Positions 24,450 through 31,177 of a stretch of 52,539 bases of DNA are shown piece by piece; within the stretch, counting starts at the first letter, position 1, and each line of letters opens with the position of its first letter. The stretch is from an uncultured Collinsella sp. GTDB taxonomy: Bacteria; Actinomycetota; Coriobacteriia; Coriobacteriales; Coriobacteriaceae. The stretch spans positions 1 through 52,539 of the forward strand of contig UQUL01000013.1 of assembly GCA_900544235.1 (NCBI GenBank). The letters run 5' to 3'. The position numbers and the translations under genes were made by a program. The notes under the pieces are model-generated. The model was not told where the DNA came from, made no database searches, and saw nothing but the letters and a program-made list of their open reading frames with translations.

Positions 24450-24553
24450 GAACTTTTTGCCCCCGATTTTAAATTCGTGGGCGTATAGCGCGCCACCGCA
24501 ATCAGGGCAACCGACAAACCCGCAGTTAAACCGCCCTTTATCGCTTGATCCAC
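24443..24553 (-). CDS. possible 36-residue membrane peptide
   Basis: A GTG inside the last codons of the DUF3825 gene opens a frame with a hydrophobic centre (GLTAGLSVALIAVARY) and a basic end. It overlaps the preceding gene by 16 nt, which would allow coupling, but no clear ribosome binding site is visible. It may be chance. Confidence 0.22.
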   Translation of the reverse strand: MDQAIKGGLTAGLSVALIAVARYTPTNLKSGAKSSW

Positions 24554-25326
24554 GAAGTCTCGGGGCGGCAGATAAGTCGCGCGTTGTTGTAGGCCATGTC
24601 GAGCGTGAGGCAGGTGCGCGCGGCGTAAAAGCCGTCCTCGCGCTGGATGGTCAGCGCCAGCTCGGGCTTGTCGCCGGTCAGGCACAGCGGCAGCAGCAGC
24701 TGGATCCGGCCGCCGTAGAACTGCGGCACCGCGAGCGTGTAATTGGCTGCGGCGCGGCGGGCGGCCTCGACGACGGCGCCCTCAAAGGCGCGGCGCAGCA
24801 GCAGCGAGTTGCTCTCCCCCATCAGGCTGGCAGGGATGCGAGTCAGGTTCTCCTCGTCGCCCAGAATGTGGTCGATGTTGGAACGGATGGGCAGGCGGTA
24901 GTCAAAGACGAGCTCGGAGGGGTCCTCAGCAAAGCGCACGCGGCACGGCAGGTACTCAAACGAGACCAGCATGGGGTCGCTTTCCTTAAAGAAGCCCTTC
25001 AAAAACCAGCGCTGGCGCGCGTCGGGTTTGGTGTTGGGCTCAAACAGGCCGTAGATGGTCTCGTAACGGCGCGTGTACAGGCCGGTGTTGAACAGGCAGC
25101 GGTCGTCGTCGAACACCAGCGGCAGGTTGGACGGGGCGGTCTGGTCCACGTCGCGCTCGGTCAAAAACACCGCGCGGCTAAACGAAAACGACAGGTAGTT
25201 TTTGAGGATGCGGTTGCCGGGACCCCAGTCCTCGGGGTCGGCAAGGTCGGCCAGGCGGTCGTAGCAGGGCTCGGGGCAAAACGCGAAATCGTACACATTG
25301 CTGCACAGAGTACAAGGGAGTTCCAT
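24538..25326 (-). CDS. DUF3825 domain protein
   Basis: 262 residues from ATG 25326 (GGAAG 6 nt upstream). The sequence carries DUF3825 features: FNTGLYTRRYETIYGLFEPN near 80, a KGFFKESDP stretch near 110, and the C-terminal sheet region LAVPQFYGGRIQLLLPLCL. The N-terminus has a Cys cluster (CTLCSNVYDFAFCPEPC) that might bind metal. The function of DUF3825 is not established; it often accompanies nucleic-acid or effector modules. The gene starts 45 nt after the Doc-like toxin stop and may belong to that transcript. Confidence 0.75.
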   Translation of the reverse strand: MELPCTLCSNVYDFAFCPEPCYDRLADLADPEDWGPGNRILKNYLSFSFSRAVFLTERDVDQTAPSNLPLVFDDDRCLFNTGLYTRRYETIYGLFEPNTKPDARQRWFLKGFFKESDPMLVSFEYLPCRVRFAEDPSELVFDYRLPIRSNIDHILGDEENLTRIPASLMGESNSLLLRRAFEGAVVEAARRAAANYTLAVPQFYGGRIQLLLPLCLTGDKPELALTIQREDGFYAARTCLTLDMAYNNARLICRPETSWIKR

Positions 25327-25371
25327 ATGGCTTCCAATCAAGATAATGGCAGGAGTGCGGATGCTTAGATT

Positions 25372-25887
25372 CTATACGCGCGACGGGTCGCCCATGCCCG
25401 CAATGCAACCGCGGCGCAGCTCTTCGGCGAGCCCGCTGGTCGTACGGTTTCCGGATACGAGGTCCTGGATCCAGGCGTAGTACTGGTTGTTCTTGGGCTC
25501 GGGGCTGTCGGATAGCACGACCGGAGTGCCTGCGAACCTTAAGACGGACAATGCAAAGACAAGGCTGGTGCGTTTGTTACCGTCCTCAAAGATGTGGTCC
25601 TTGACCATGTGCTCGGCCACGTAGGTGACCTGGTCAAAGATGTCTGCGAAGCGGTCGGCCGGCGATTGGCCGAATATCGTACAGAATGCACCCGCAAGCA
25701 CGGACTCGACGCGTCCAAGCTCAAGCGCGGCCCGGTCGCCTGCGGCGTCGGTTGTATAGCAGCGCCCGACCGTCATCAGCGTGCTGTGTAGGCGCATCAC
25801 AGCCGCGGCAATAACTTCGAGCGAACCGGCATCATCAAGCACGAGCGGCGCGAACGGATGAGCGCCCCGCTGCGTAGCCGCCATCAT
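25372..25887 (-). CDS. Doc/Fic-family toxin-like protein
   Basis: 171 residues. The Fic core is HIFEDGNKRTSLVFAL near 97-112, matching HxFx(D/E)GNKR; the usual Pro after His is Ile here. The size and the preceding helix VTYVAEHMVKD fit the short Doc branch, whose known members phosphorylate EF-Tu, while Fic relatives AMPylate; which one this does is not visible. The start overlaps the stop of the upstream 61-residue gene (ATGA), the usual antitoxin-toxin linkage. It is the fourth gene of a chain that begins at the operator near 27.45 kb. Confidence 0.85.
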   Translation of the reverse strand: MMAATQRGAHPFAPLVLDDAGSLEVIAAAVMRLHSTLMTVGRCYTTDAAGDRAALELGRVESVLAGAFCTIFGQSPADRFADIFDQVTYVAEHMVKDHIFEDGNKRTSLVFALSVLRFAGTPVVLSDSPEPKNNQYYAWIQDLVSGNRTTSGLAEELRRGCIAGMGDPSRV

Positions 25888-26069
25888 GAGTTCTCCAAGA
25901 GCCTGAGCGCGTTGGGTATGCCCTCAATGGTCAGTCGAATAGCTTCATCAATCGACGTGACGCCGTCGAGCAAAATCGGTGATGATGAATTTGCCTCGTG
26001 TGCAGTTGGATGACCTTCTTTAGCAACGCGATTGGCGTCGTCATCTAGTTGAACGTAGTTCCAAGGCAT
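25884..26069 (-). CDS. 61-residue partner (antitoxin candidate) of the Doc-like protein
   Basis: ATG 26069 has GAGGAGG 5 nt upstream and the gene ends in an ATGA overlap with the Doc-like toxin. It begins MPWNYVQLDDDANRVAKEG; the middle (SSSPILLDGVTSIDEAIRL) and end (LRLLENS) have no visible Phd or AbrB DNA-binding motif. The first nine residues and the 10 nt before the start are nearly the same as those of the gene at 28428-28706 (MFWSYVQLDDG). This makes it an atypical antitoxin; regulation of the operon may be left to the XRE protein upstream. Confidence 0.65.
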   Translation of the reverse strand: MPWNYVQLDDDANRVAKEGHPTAHEANSSSPILLDGVTSIDEAIRLTIEGIPNALRLLENS

Positions 26070-26080
26070 GACTGCCTCCT

Positions 26081-26770
26081 CTATAGCTTTACGGATGGAA
26101 TAGCCCGCGAGTCGTACTCCAGGGCAACCGGCTGCCAGACGAGGTCTTCGATGGCGCAGCTTAGGGTGTTTGCGAGCGCCAATGCCGAAGAGACCGAGGC
26201 GCGGCGCAAATCCAGCTGATTCTGTTCGTAGAGCTGTATAGCGCGAAGTTTAACCCCCGATTGGGCGGCCAGCTGTTTTTGCGTTAGGCCGGCCGCCTTT
26301 CGTGCCGCTTTGAGGCCCTTTTTGTCTGCCTGGGCTTTGTTCCATTTATCAATGACAATCTGGGCGAATTTGTCTTCGGAGGCCTCGTGGAGCGGATGGT
26401 ACGAGCCGATGATCCAATCGAGCGGAGCGACTTCGAGTAGCTCATTAAAGCCCAGGCTGCACATCCATTGCGTATAGGCCAAAACCCAGCCCGCCCAATA
26501 CTGGGGCGAACGGTCGAACGGATAGCTCTCCCTACATTCTGCGGGTTTCAGTCCTGCACCGGCAATTATTTCACGCGCAAGTTCGTCACCCGACATGCCG
26601 CAGACAACGCGCGCCACACCACGCTCGAATTGCCTCATCTCGACAGAATTCAATAGAATCGCCGTCAGCTCGGTCGGACTCAGCCCTTGATCGCAGAGGG
26701 CGAAATCGACTGCCTCGCCCAGCGTTCTCATGGCATCCTCGAGATACATCTCACTGTAGGCGTGGGTCAT
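26081..26770 (-). CDS. XRE-family antitoxin/regulator paired with a DUF3990 toxin
   Basis: 229 residues. A helix-turn-helix domain lies at about 152-215: LKAARKAAGLTQKQLAAQSG then VKLRAIQLYEQNQ. The N-terminal 150 residues are a helical domain (SEMYLEDAMRTLGEAVDFAL, YWAGWVLAYTQWM) probably used to bind the toxin. It overlaps the toxin gene by 20 nt and is downstream of it, so the order is toxin first. It is the best candidate for binding the 22-bp inverted repeat upstream of the operon. Confidence 0.82.
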   Translation of the reverse strand: MTHAYSEMYLEDAMRTLGEAVDFALCDQGLSPTELTAILLNSVEMRQFERGVARVVCGMSGDELAREIIAGAGLKPAECRESYPFDRSPQYWAGWVLAYTQWMCSLGFNELLEVAPLDWIIGSYHPLHEASEDKFAQIVIDKWNKAQADKKGLKAARKAAGLTQKQLAAQSGVKLRAIQLYEQNQLDLRRASVSSALALANTLSCAIEDLVWQPVALEYDSRAIPSVKL

Positions 26771-27419
26771 TTTCTGTCATCCCCTCTCGAACGATATCGA
26801 CGACACGAATTCCCTCAAACGGGTTTTCGGTAAGCAATTCCCGATACTGCGCCCTTGCCAACTCATCTCGGTCCTTGGCCAATGGGCCATATAGAGCTTG
26901 TGGCGCACGTTCAAATCCAGCAAAACGAATGCTCTTGAATGCGCGCTCGCTTTTGAGCACAATCTGTTCTCCAAGGTTGCCGAGCCTCATCGCTCGACCG
27001 AGCTGGTCAATGGTGATCGTATTGTTTACAAACGCCCTGGCATAGCTGAAGTACGAGTCATCCGCAAGCCACCCTCTAATCACATCGTAAGCGTTAGCAT
27101 CAGGCAAAAAATGATCGCGAAGGTATTCGCATGCCCCCACAGCGACGGCGGTGTCCTTTCGGAATGAACGATGCTCTACAAGCAACGCTATCCAATGCAG
27201 AACTGAATATTGCGGCGATAGCAGGTCGAGTACCTTGAGATCGGCCATGTCGAGTTCATATCGATTTGCAAAGCCGTCGGCATCACGCGAGCACGCCCAT
27301 TCCCTTGCAAGGTCGAGGCTCTCTGTGCAATAGAATCCCTGTCCATAGTCGTTATGGACTTTCCCCAGGCCAAGCTGGGGAATCTCAATGATTTTCTGAG
27401 AACCATGCCACAGTTCCAC
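26751..27419 (-). CDS. DUF3990 (ADP-ribosyltransferase-like) toxin
   Basis: 222 residues from GTG 27419 (TAGGAG 6 nt upstream). The N-terminus WHGSQKIIEIPQLGLGKVHNDYGQGFYCTESLDLAREWA is typical of DUF3990, which belongs to the ADP-ribosyltransferase-like superfamily (H/Y-G-S, then D-x-G-x-GFY-x-T). The remainder is helical with RYELD and FVNNTI segments. Its likely job is to modify a host macromolecule unless held by the XRE partner. It is the first gene behind the inverted-repeat operator. Confidence 0.8.
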   Translation of the reverse strand: MELWHGSQKIIEIPQLGLGKVHNDYGQGFYCTESLDLAREWACSRDADGFANRYELDMADLKVLDLLSPQYSVLHWIALLVEHRSFRKDTAVAVGACEYLRDHFLPDANAYDVIRGWLADDSYFSYARAFVNNTITIDQLGRAMRLGNLGEQIVLKSERAFKSIRFAGFERAPQALYGPLAKDRDELARAQYRELLTENPFEGIRVVDIVREGMTENDPRLQ

Positions 27420-27429
27420 GCGAGTCTCC

Positions 27430-27486
27430 TAACAGGTATCGCTCTAACGATAGTTTAGCACACCATCGCTAGAGCGATACCTGTTA
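27430..27486 (-). promoter_or_regulatory. 22-bp inverted-repeat operator overlapping the toxin-antitoxin promoter
   Basis: Arms 27430-27451 and 27465-27486 are reverse complements at 21 of 22 positions, with a 13-bp centre. On the minus strand the centre contains a weak -10 (TAAACT at 27452-27457); no good -35 is seen at 17 nt. The toxin GTG is only 10 bp beyond the proximal arm. This placement fits autorepression by the XRE antitoxin. Confidence 0.65.
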
Positions 27487-27552
27487 TCAGGCGCATTCGA
27501 CTGCCGCCCTTGCTCCAGGCTCTCCGGCAGAATAGATATCGCTTGGTATTAG

Positions 27553-27684
27553 AGGCGCCTCCAATCAATGCGATTGAAGGCGCCTTCTCCGCGAGCATTG
27601 TTTTGATTGCGTTGGTCGTGCTCTGCGACCAAGATCTTCTCGGTAGGCTTTCTTTTGATTCCGTTGGTCGCGCCTTACGACCAA
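27553..27684. repeat. cluster of three hairpins with a duplicated unit
   Basis: Hairpin A: arms 27553-27566 and 27572-27585 (13 of 14 pairs). Hairpins B and C: TTGGTCG/CGACCAA at 27612-27632 and 27664-27684. B and C sit in a direct repeat whose first 18 bases (27601-27618, 27653-27670) differ at one position, 52 bp apart. The region upstream of the toxin operon (27.49-27.85 kb) holds no supported gene. It could be a repetitive extragenic element or a structured RNA. Confidence 0.55.
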
Positions 27685-27852
27685 ATTCTGGGACAAGCAT
27701 ATAAATAAACGGAAAACGATGCAAGACGAGTCAAGAAGCCCCGCAATCGCGCTCGTTAACCCAAGGTGGCGAGGCGTTTTATCTAACCCAAATGCAGCAG
27801 GTAAAAGCAAGGCATGTAGCTAGCGGGATAGTTCCGATGTCCGCAGACGTAC

Positions 27853-27880
27853 AAAAATGGCGAGGTACGAACCTCGCCAG
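27853..27880 (-). terminator. intrinsic terminator of the nucleotidyltransferase cluster
   Basis: On the minus strand a perfect 9-bp stem TGGCGAGGT / ACCTCGCCA with a 4-nt loop is followed by TTTTTG. It lies 45 nt after the last gene of the three-gene cluster at 27.9-28.7 kb. Confidence 0.9.
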
Positions 27881-27924
27881 TCTGACACTTCCGAGACAAT
27901 TGCCTCTTCGGTGGTTGAATTCTC

Positions 27925-28113
27925 TCACACTTCAGGAGCTTTTAGAGCTGCTTTGATAAGATCAGCGCCGTTGTCGAAGCGACCGGACCCCCTTGCCGCA
28001 AAGAATGCGTCACCTTCGCAGATGGCCTCGAGTGTCTCCGGGTTGGGTTCTTTGGAAGGAAAAAGTTGGGGGCTGGCATTCGCAAGCTCCTCGTCCTGTT
28101 TACAGCGCTTCAT
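27925..28113 (-). CDS. 62-residue RelB/antitoxin-like protein
   Basis: ATG 28113 has GAAGAGGTG upstream and lies inside the end of the nucleotidyltransferase gene (14-nt overlap). The N-terminus is charged (MKRCKQDEELANAS). The C-terminal half (NPETLEAICEGDAFFAARG then RFDNGADLIKAAL) resembles the dimer/neutralising part of RelB/DinJ antitoxins (N-AETL-AI-EG ... F---EL-A-L). A ribbon-helix-helix DNA-binding part is not evident. It closes a three-gene unit before a strong terminator. Confidence 0.5.
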   Translation of the reverse strand: MKRCKQDEELANASPQLFPSKEPNPETLEAICEGDAFFAARGSGRFDNGADLIKAALKAPEV

Positions 28114-28399
28114 AAACAAGCACCTCTTCCTGCTCGATGCTTTTGCGAAAAGCCGGGCGCATGTGCTCTGGTGGGTTAGTGACTATATCGACCTTTCGCC
28201 CAAGTTCCTTCTCGAGTTCATGAGAGCGTTCGTAAAGCGTGCCGAACGTCATGGTGTTGCCGCAGACTAGGCGCAAGTCAATATCGCTATCGGGCGTTTG
28301 TTCGCCTCGGGCGAACGAGCCAAATAAATATGCTTCGCTGACGTCGTATTGAGCCAGCACGCGGGAGGCCGCGATGGATATGTCAGAAGGCGAAATCAT
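28100..28399 (-). CDS. minimal nucleotidyltransferase (MNT) domain protein
   Basis: 99 residues. The signature GSFARGEQTPDSDIDLRL near 28-45 is that of the pol-beta superfamily MNT proteins (GSxARG...SDIDL), with the third acidic residue in KVDIVT near 72. In HEPN/MNT systems the MNT protein adds nucleotides to the HEPN toxin; no HEPN gene is next to it here. The start codon at 28399 lacks a clear ribosome binding site, and the gene begins 28 nt after the upstream gene. The partner may be one of its two small neighbours. Confidence 0.78.
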   Translation of the reverse strand: MISPSDISIAASRVLAQYDVSEAYLFGSFARGEQTPDSDIDLRLVCGNTMTFGTLYERSHELEKELGRKVDIVTNPPEHMRPAFRKSIEQEEVLVYEAL

Positions 28400-28427
28400 G
28401 GGCCATTTGCCGTTCAACAGCAGAACT

Positions 28428-28706
28428 TCAGCGGGCCAGCTCCGAAACCGCCGATCCGGCTTTCTGGCGTTCGGCGAGTTCGAAGATAAGTGGGGCGTTT
28501 GATCTAACAAATTCTGACAAGAAATTGAGGTCATCAGCAGAAAAGCCTTCGACGTTGAACCATTTGACCGAAGGCAAGAAGCATTCCGCATGGTCAAAGC
28601 CAAAGTCAACCGGGCGCTCGACGGCTACGCGAACGGTTCCGTCTTCTCTTGTCTCTGAGTAGGCAAACTGGGTGCCATCATCAAGCTGAACGTAGCTCCA
28701 AAACAT
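28428..28706 (-). CDS. 92-residue protein with YVQLDDG N-terminus, partner of the MNT gene
   Basis: ATG 28706 is preceded by AAGGAGG 5 nt upstream. The protein begins MFWSYVQLDDGTQFAYSETRE, continues with a beta-rich segment (VRVAVERPVDFGFDHAECFLPS) and ends in a helical part (LNFLSEFVRSNAPLIFELAER). The first residues and leader closely resemble the Doc partner at 25884-26069. It leads a three-gene unit with the MNT gene. Its function is unknown; immunity/antitoxin or substrate roles are guesses. Confidence 0.6.
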   Translation of the reverse strand: MFWSYVQLDDGTQFAYSETREDGTVRVAVERPVDFGFDHAECFLPSVKWFNVEGFSADDLNFLSEFVRSNAPLIFELAERQKAGSAVSELAR

Positions 28707-28826
28707 GACTGCCTCCTTAGTGTTTATATCCGAGAATAAAGAGCAGACTAGATGTAACGCGGCGTGAATTGAATTGCTCCCATAAGACACGAACTCTGAC
28801 AGCTGGCCCTGTCTGCTGCCCTATTC

Positions 28827-28865
28827 AAAGAAAGTGAGGGTATTGGCGTAAACCAATACCCTCAC
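28827..28865 (-). terminator. terminator-like hairpin after the DCD/membrane gene
   Basis: Perfect 13-bp stem (GTGAGGGTATTGG / CCAATACCCTCAC) with a 6-nt loop. On the minus strand it is followed by TTTCTTTG. It stands 57 nt after the TAA that ends the membrane extension, suggesting the transcript does include that extension. Confidence 0.7.
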
Positions 28866-28921
28866 TCAGGAGCAGTTGATCGTACCTTAGGTCAAGTCTC
28901 CCACGACATGAGCCACCCTAC

Positions 28922-29185
28922 TTACTGAAATGCAAGAACCACTGCCACGACAATGCAGGCAATGCCCAATACGAGAGGCAGCCATACCTTCTTTTCCCTG
29001 TCTTTAACAAGGAAGGTCTCGATTGCGGATGCAAGAATCAGAAAACCGCCAATAATCAGCAGGTCGAGTGCAACAAAGTTGACGGTTGTAATATCGGAAG
29101 AAAGACCTCCGGCGTTGACATTTACGAGCGTAAAGATCGCGGCAAAAATGGCGAAGAGGGCCAGGACATTGCCATAAATACGGGA
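28922..29185 (-). CDS. in-frame membrane domain behind the TAG stop of the DCD-fold gene
   Basis: Directly after TAG 29186-29188 the same frame continues for 87 codons to TAA 28922-28924. It encodes three hydrophobic spans: NVLALFAIFAAIFTLVNV, FVALDLLIIGGFLILASAI and VWLPLVLGIACIVVAVVLAF, with a basic loop KDREKK between the last two. There is no ATG or GTG near its start. The natural reading is that it belongs to the DCD-fold protein: ...KKEEIANI-x-SRIYGNVLALF. Either the gene is broken by a nonsense change (for example CAG to TAG) or the stop is read through. Confidence 0.65.
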   Translation of the reverse strand, partial: SRIYGNVLALFAIFAAIFTLVNVNAGGLSSDITTVNFVALDLLIIGGFLILASAIETFLVKDREKKVWLPLVLGIACIVVAVVLAFQ

Positions 29186-29704
29186 CTAGATATTCGCGAT
29201 TTCTTCCTTTTTATCCTCGACCTTTTTGAGTTCTCCGGCATAGATGTCGGAATAATCTGCAAGTCCGTTAAAGTTGAGCTCATCAGAGAAAGCGCCGTGG
29301 TAAGGATGGGCCACCATGCCATCAACGTGCTGGAACGCAACCTGCGCTATACCCTTAGACTTATCGAGCGTAATAGTGTTACCGCTTACGTTTGTAACAC
29401 GGTAGAACAGCCGTGTTCCATGCCCGGGGAAATATAGCGGCGCATCCAAAGAAAGCCCCTGGCGAATGCGCGAATTGCGTAGAAGCACGCTCGCGGTCAA
29501 ATCGTTTGGCAACGCAACACATTCAACGCAAGAGACGAATGTCGAATCTCCGGGGCCAAGCTCTACCTCGGATTGCTTGCTTTCGTTGATGTAGAATCCC
29601 TCGGTGCGCAAGTCATACGTAACCTGTCCGATGTTCGAAGCATCGGCATTGAGAAGCACCTTGCTGTCGATTAGCTCCTGAATCTTAGTATCGCTCAAGT
29701 ACAT
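29186..29704 (-). CDS. dCTP deaminase/dUTPase-fold protein, probably without the catalytic Glu
   Basis: 172 residues from ATG 29704 (AAGGAAG 8 nt upstream). The start MYLSDTKIQELIDSKVLL and LGPGDSTFVSCVECVALPNDLTASVLL match the Dcd/dUTPase trimer fold; SRIRQGLSLDAPLYFPGHGT and GIAQVAFQ follow. Where Dcd has the catalytic Glu (TLELTN), this has FYRVTN. The C-terminus turns into a charged coiled coil (AGELKKVEDKKEEIANI) that leads to a TAG and an in-frame membrane domain. Dcd-type proteins are known in phage defence through dCTP depletion; here a nucleotide-sensing, membrane-linked role is more likely, but this is inference. Confidence 0.7.
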   Translation of the reverse strand: MYLSDTKIQELIDSKVLLNADASNIGQVTYDLRTEGFYINESKQSEVELGPGDSTFVSCVECVALPNDLTASVLLRNSRIRQGLSLDAPLYFPGHGTRLFYRVTNVSGNTITLDKSKGIAQVAFQHVDGMVAHPYHGAFSDELNFNGLADYSDIYAGELKKVEDKKEEIANI

Positions 29705-29900
29705 ACGAACCACTTCCTTAGGCATCCGAGTATAGCACCAAGGCATAGCAACAGTGACTGCCCCCAAAGGGGACATAGGGGAAGGAGCTTAGTTGGATAC
29801 GGGATATCGGCCTGGACTATATCTAGCTGATGATTTGTTGCCAGAGATCGGTTTAGGCTTGACGGTTCGATTTTCTCTTCGCTTTCGGAAATCGAGCGTT

Positions 29901-30989
29901 TTAGCAGCGAATCGCGGCGCATAGGAGCACTATGCCGAGCAAGAAAAGCGTTAGGGATACGGCGATCCAGCAGCTATCACCGGCTTTGGGGAGCGAGGCG
30001 GCCGTCGCGGTGGCGGCCTTGGGCTTAGAGGTCTTGGTGGCCGTGGTCTTGGCCACAGTGGTCGTGGTCACCGTCTTTGTCGCCGCCGCGGGCTTCAGTG
30101 TGGGATTCGTCGACGGATCCGCAGCCGGCTCGCTGGTAGCGGGGTCGGTGCCAGGGGCGGATGGGCCATCGCCCGGCACCTCGCGCCCACCGGTCTCCCC
30201 CGCCGATGCCGTGGAATCCACGGGCTCGATCGTCACATGCGCCGCCGCGGACTCGTCGGCATCCACCACGCCGCCCGCGCCAAAGGCCCCGCCCGCAGGC
30301 GCCACAAAGCGCGCGGATGCAAGCGACCCGCCCAGGCAGGCGACGCCGCCGTCGGCGCCCGACGCATCCAGCCAGGACGCATCGACGGTAAGCTGCCCGG
30401 CCGCGCCGCCGCCAGCAGCCCCGTCCGGCAGACACACACCATAGGCGCGCACGCCCGCCCCGGAGCCCGCGCCCGCGGCGACAACGCGCCCACTGCCGCG
30501 AACGGCAAGACCGTCCGCGATCACGCCGGCCGCCCGCGCATCCGCGATGCCGGCGCCATCAGCCCGCGCGTCAACCTTGCAGCCGTCCACCGCGAGCGTC
30601 CCCGACACGTAGATCCCGCACTGCGAGCCCGTGGCCGCCAGCGACCCGGTGCCGCGGAGCGTCAGATCGCCCCACACCTCCATGCCGCACCGCGAGATGT
30701 CCACGTCGGGCGCGCTCGTCTCGACAACAGTGTTCTGCCCGGTCAGCGTCACCAACAGGTCGCCGTCGGCGCCGATGGCCTCGCCCGTGTAGCCGTTAAG
30801 CTCCAGGTGGTCGGCATCGGTCCAGGCCCACCCGGGGCCCGATACACCCGACTCGTAGTACGTGGCGCCCGCAATGAACAGGCTCTCCGCGCCCGCGGCA
30901 TAAGAAGGCCCGCCCAGCAAAATGCATAGGCAGGCCATGGCAGTAAACAGAATGTAGTGACGGCTGGTGTGGAACGCGGCAGCAAACAT
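29901..30989 (-). CDS. cell-wall-anchored surface protein with LPKAG sorting signal
   Basis: 362 residues from ATG 30989, chosen because CGGAGC lies 6 nt upstream. A signal peptide occupies about 1-33 (LFTAMACLCILLGGPSYAAGA). The middle (LTLRGTGSLAATGS, SGTLAVDG, LAVRGSGRVVAAGAGS) is Gly/Ala-rich with repeated short strands, suggesting a right-handed beta-helix. A Pro/Thr/Lys stalk (TKTVTTTTVAKTTATKTSK) follows, then LPKAGD, a hydrophobic span and a short RC end, a sortase signal with Ala in place of Thr. The coding strand is G/C-rich, unlike neighbours at 31-36 kb. A long frame on the other strand is a shadow. Confidence 0.75.
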   Translation of the reverse strand: MFAAAFHTSRHYILFTAMACLCILLGGPSYAAGAESLFIAGATYYESGVSGPGWAWTDADHLELNGYTGEAIGADGDLLVTLTGQNTVVETSAPDVDISRCGMEVWGDLTLRGTGSLAATGSQCGIYVSGTLAVDGCKVDARADGAGIADARAAGVIADGLAVRGSGRVVAAGAGSGAGVRAYGVCLPDGAAGGGAAGQLTVDASWLDASGADGGVACLGGSLASARFVAPAGGAFGAGGVVDADESAAAHVTIEPVDSTASAGETGGREVPGDGPSAPGTDPATSEPAADPSTNPTLKPAAATKTVTTTTVAKTTATKTSKPKAATATAASLPKAGDSCWIAVSLTLFLLGIVLLCAAIRC

Positions 30990-31130
30990 AACCGCTCCGA
31001 TCTTCGCAAGAGCCAATGGAAGCTGCGCCAGGAAACTACCTGGTAGCAGCAGTTATTAGTGTAGCGAGATCAGGTGAGCATCGTACGAATTGCCTGTAAA
31101 CGAACCCCGAAATTAGGTGTAAATCGTTTT

Positions 31131-31170
31131 GCCAGTCGGTGAAAGGAAGAACTGCCTTTCACCGACTGGC
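31131..31170 (-). repeat. 16-bp perfect hairpin after the SMC-like gene
   Basis: Arms 31131-31146 and 31155-31170 are exact reverse complements with an 8-nt loop. It begins 7 nt beyond the stop of the SMC-like gene but is followed on the minus strand by AAAACG, not a T-run. It may protect the mRNA 3' end or end transcription together with Rho. Confidence 0.6.
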
Positions 31171-31177
31171 CTGTAGG

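Noticed and set aside
25372..25887. Full-length Fic AMP-transferase
   Set aside because: The protein is short and of the Doc type, with a partner gene in ATGA overlap; AMPylation is not indicated.
27553..27684. CRISPR array
   Set aside because: Only two copies of a hairpin unit with unequal flanks; no series of repeats and spacers and no cas genes in the window.
30237..30929. 230-codon plus-strand frame opposite the wall-anchored protein
   Set aside because: The minus strand has a signal peptide, a stalk and a sorting signal; the plus frame has Arg/Ala-rich shadow composition.
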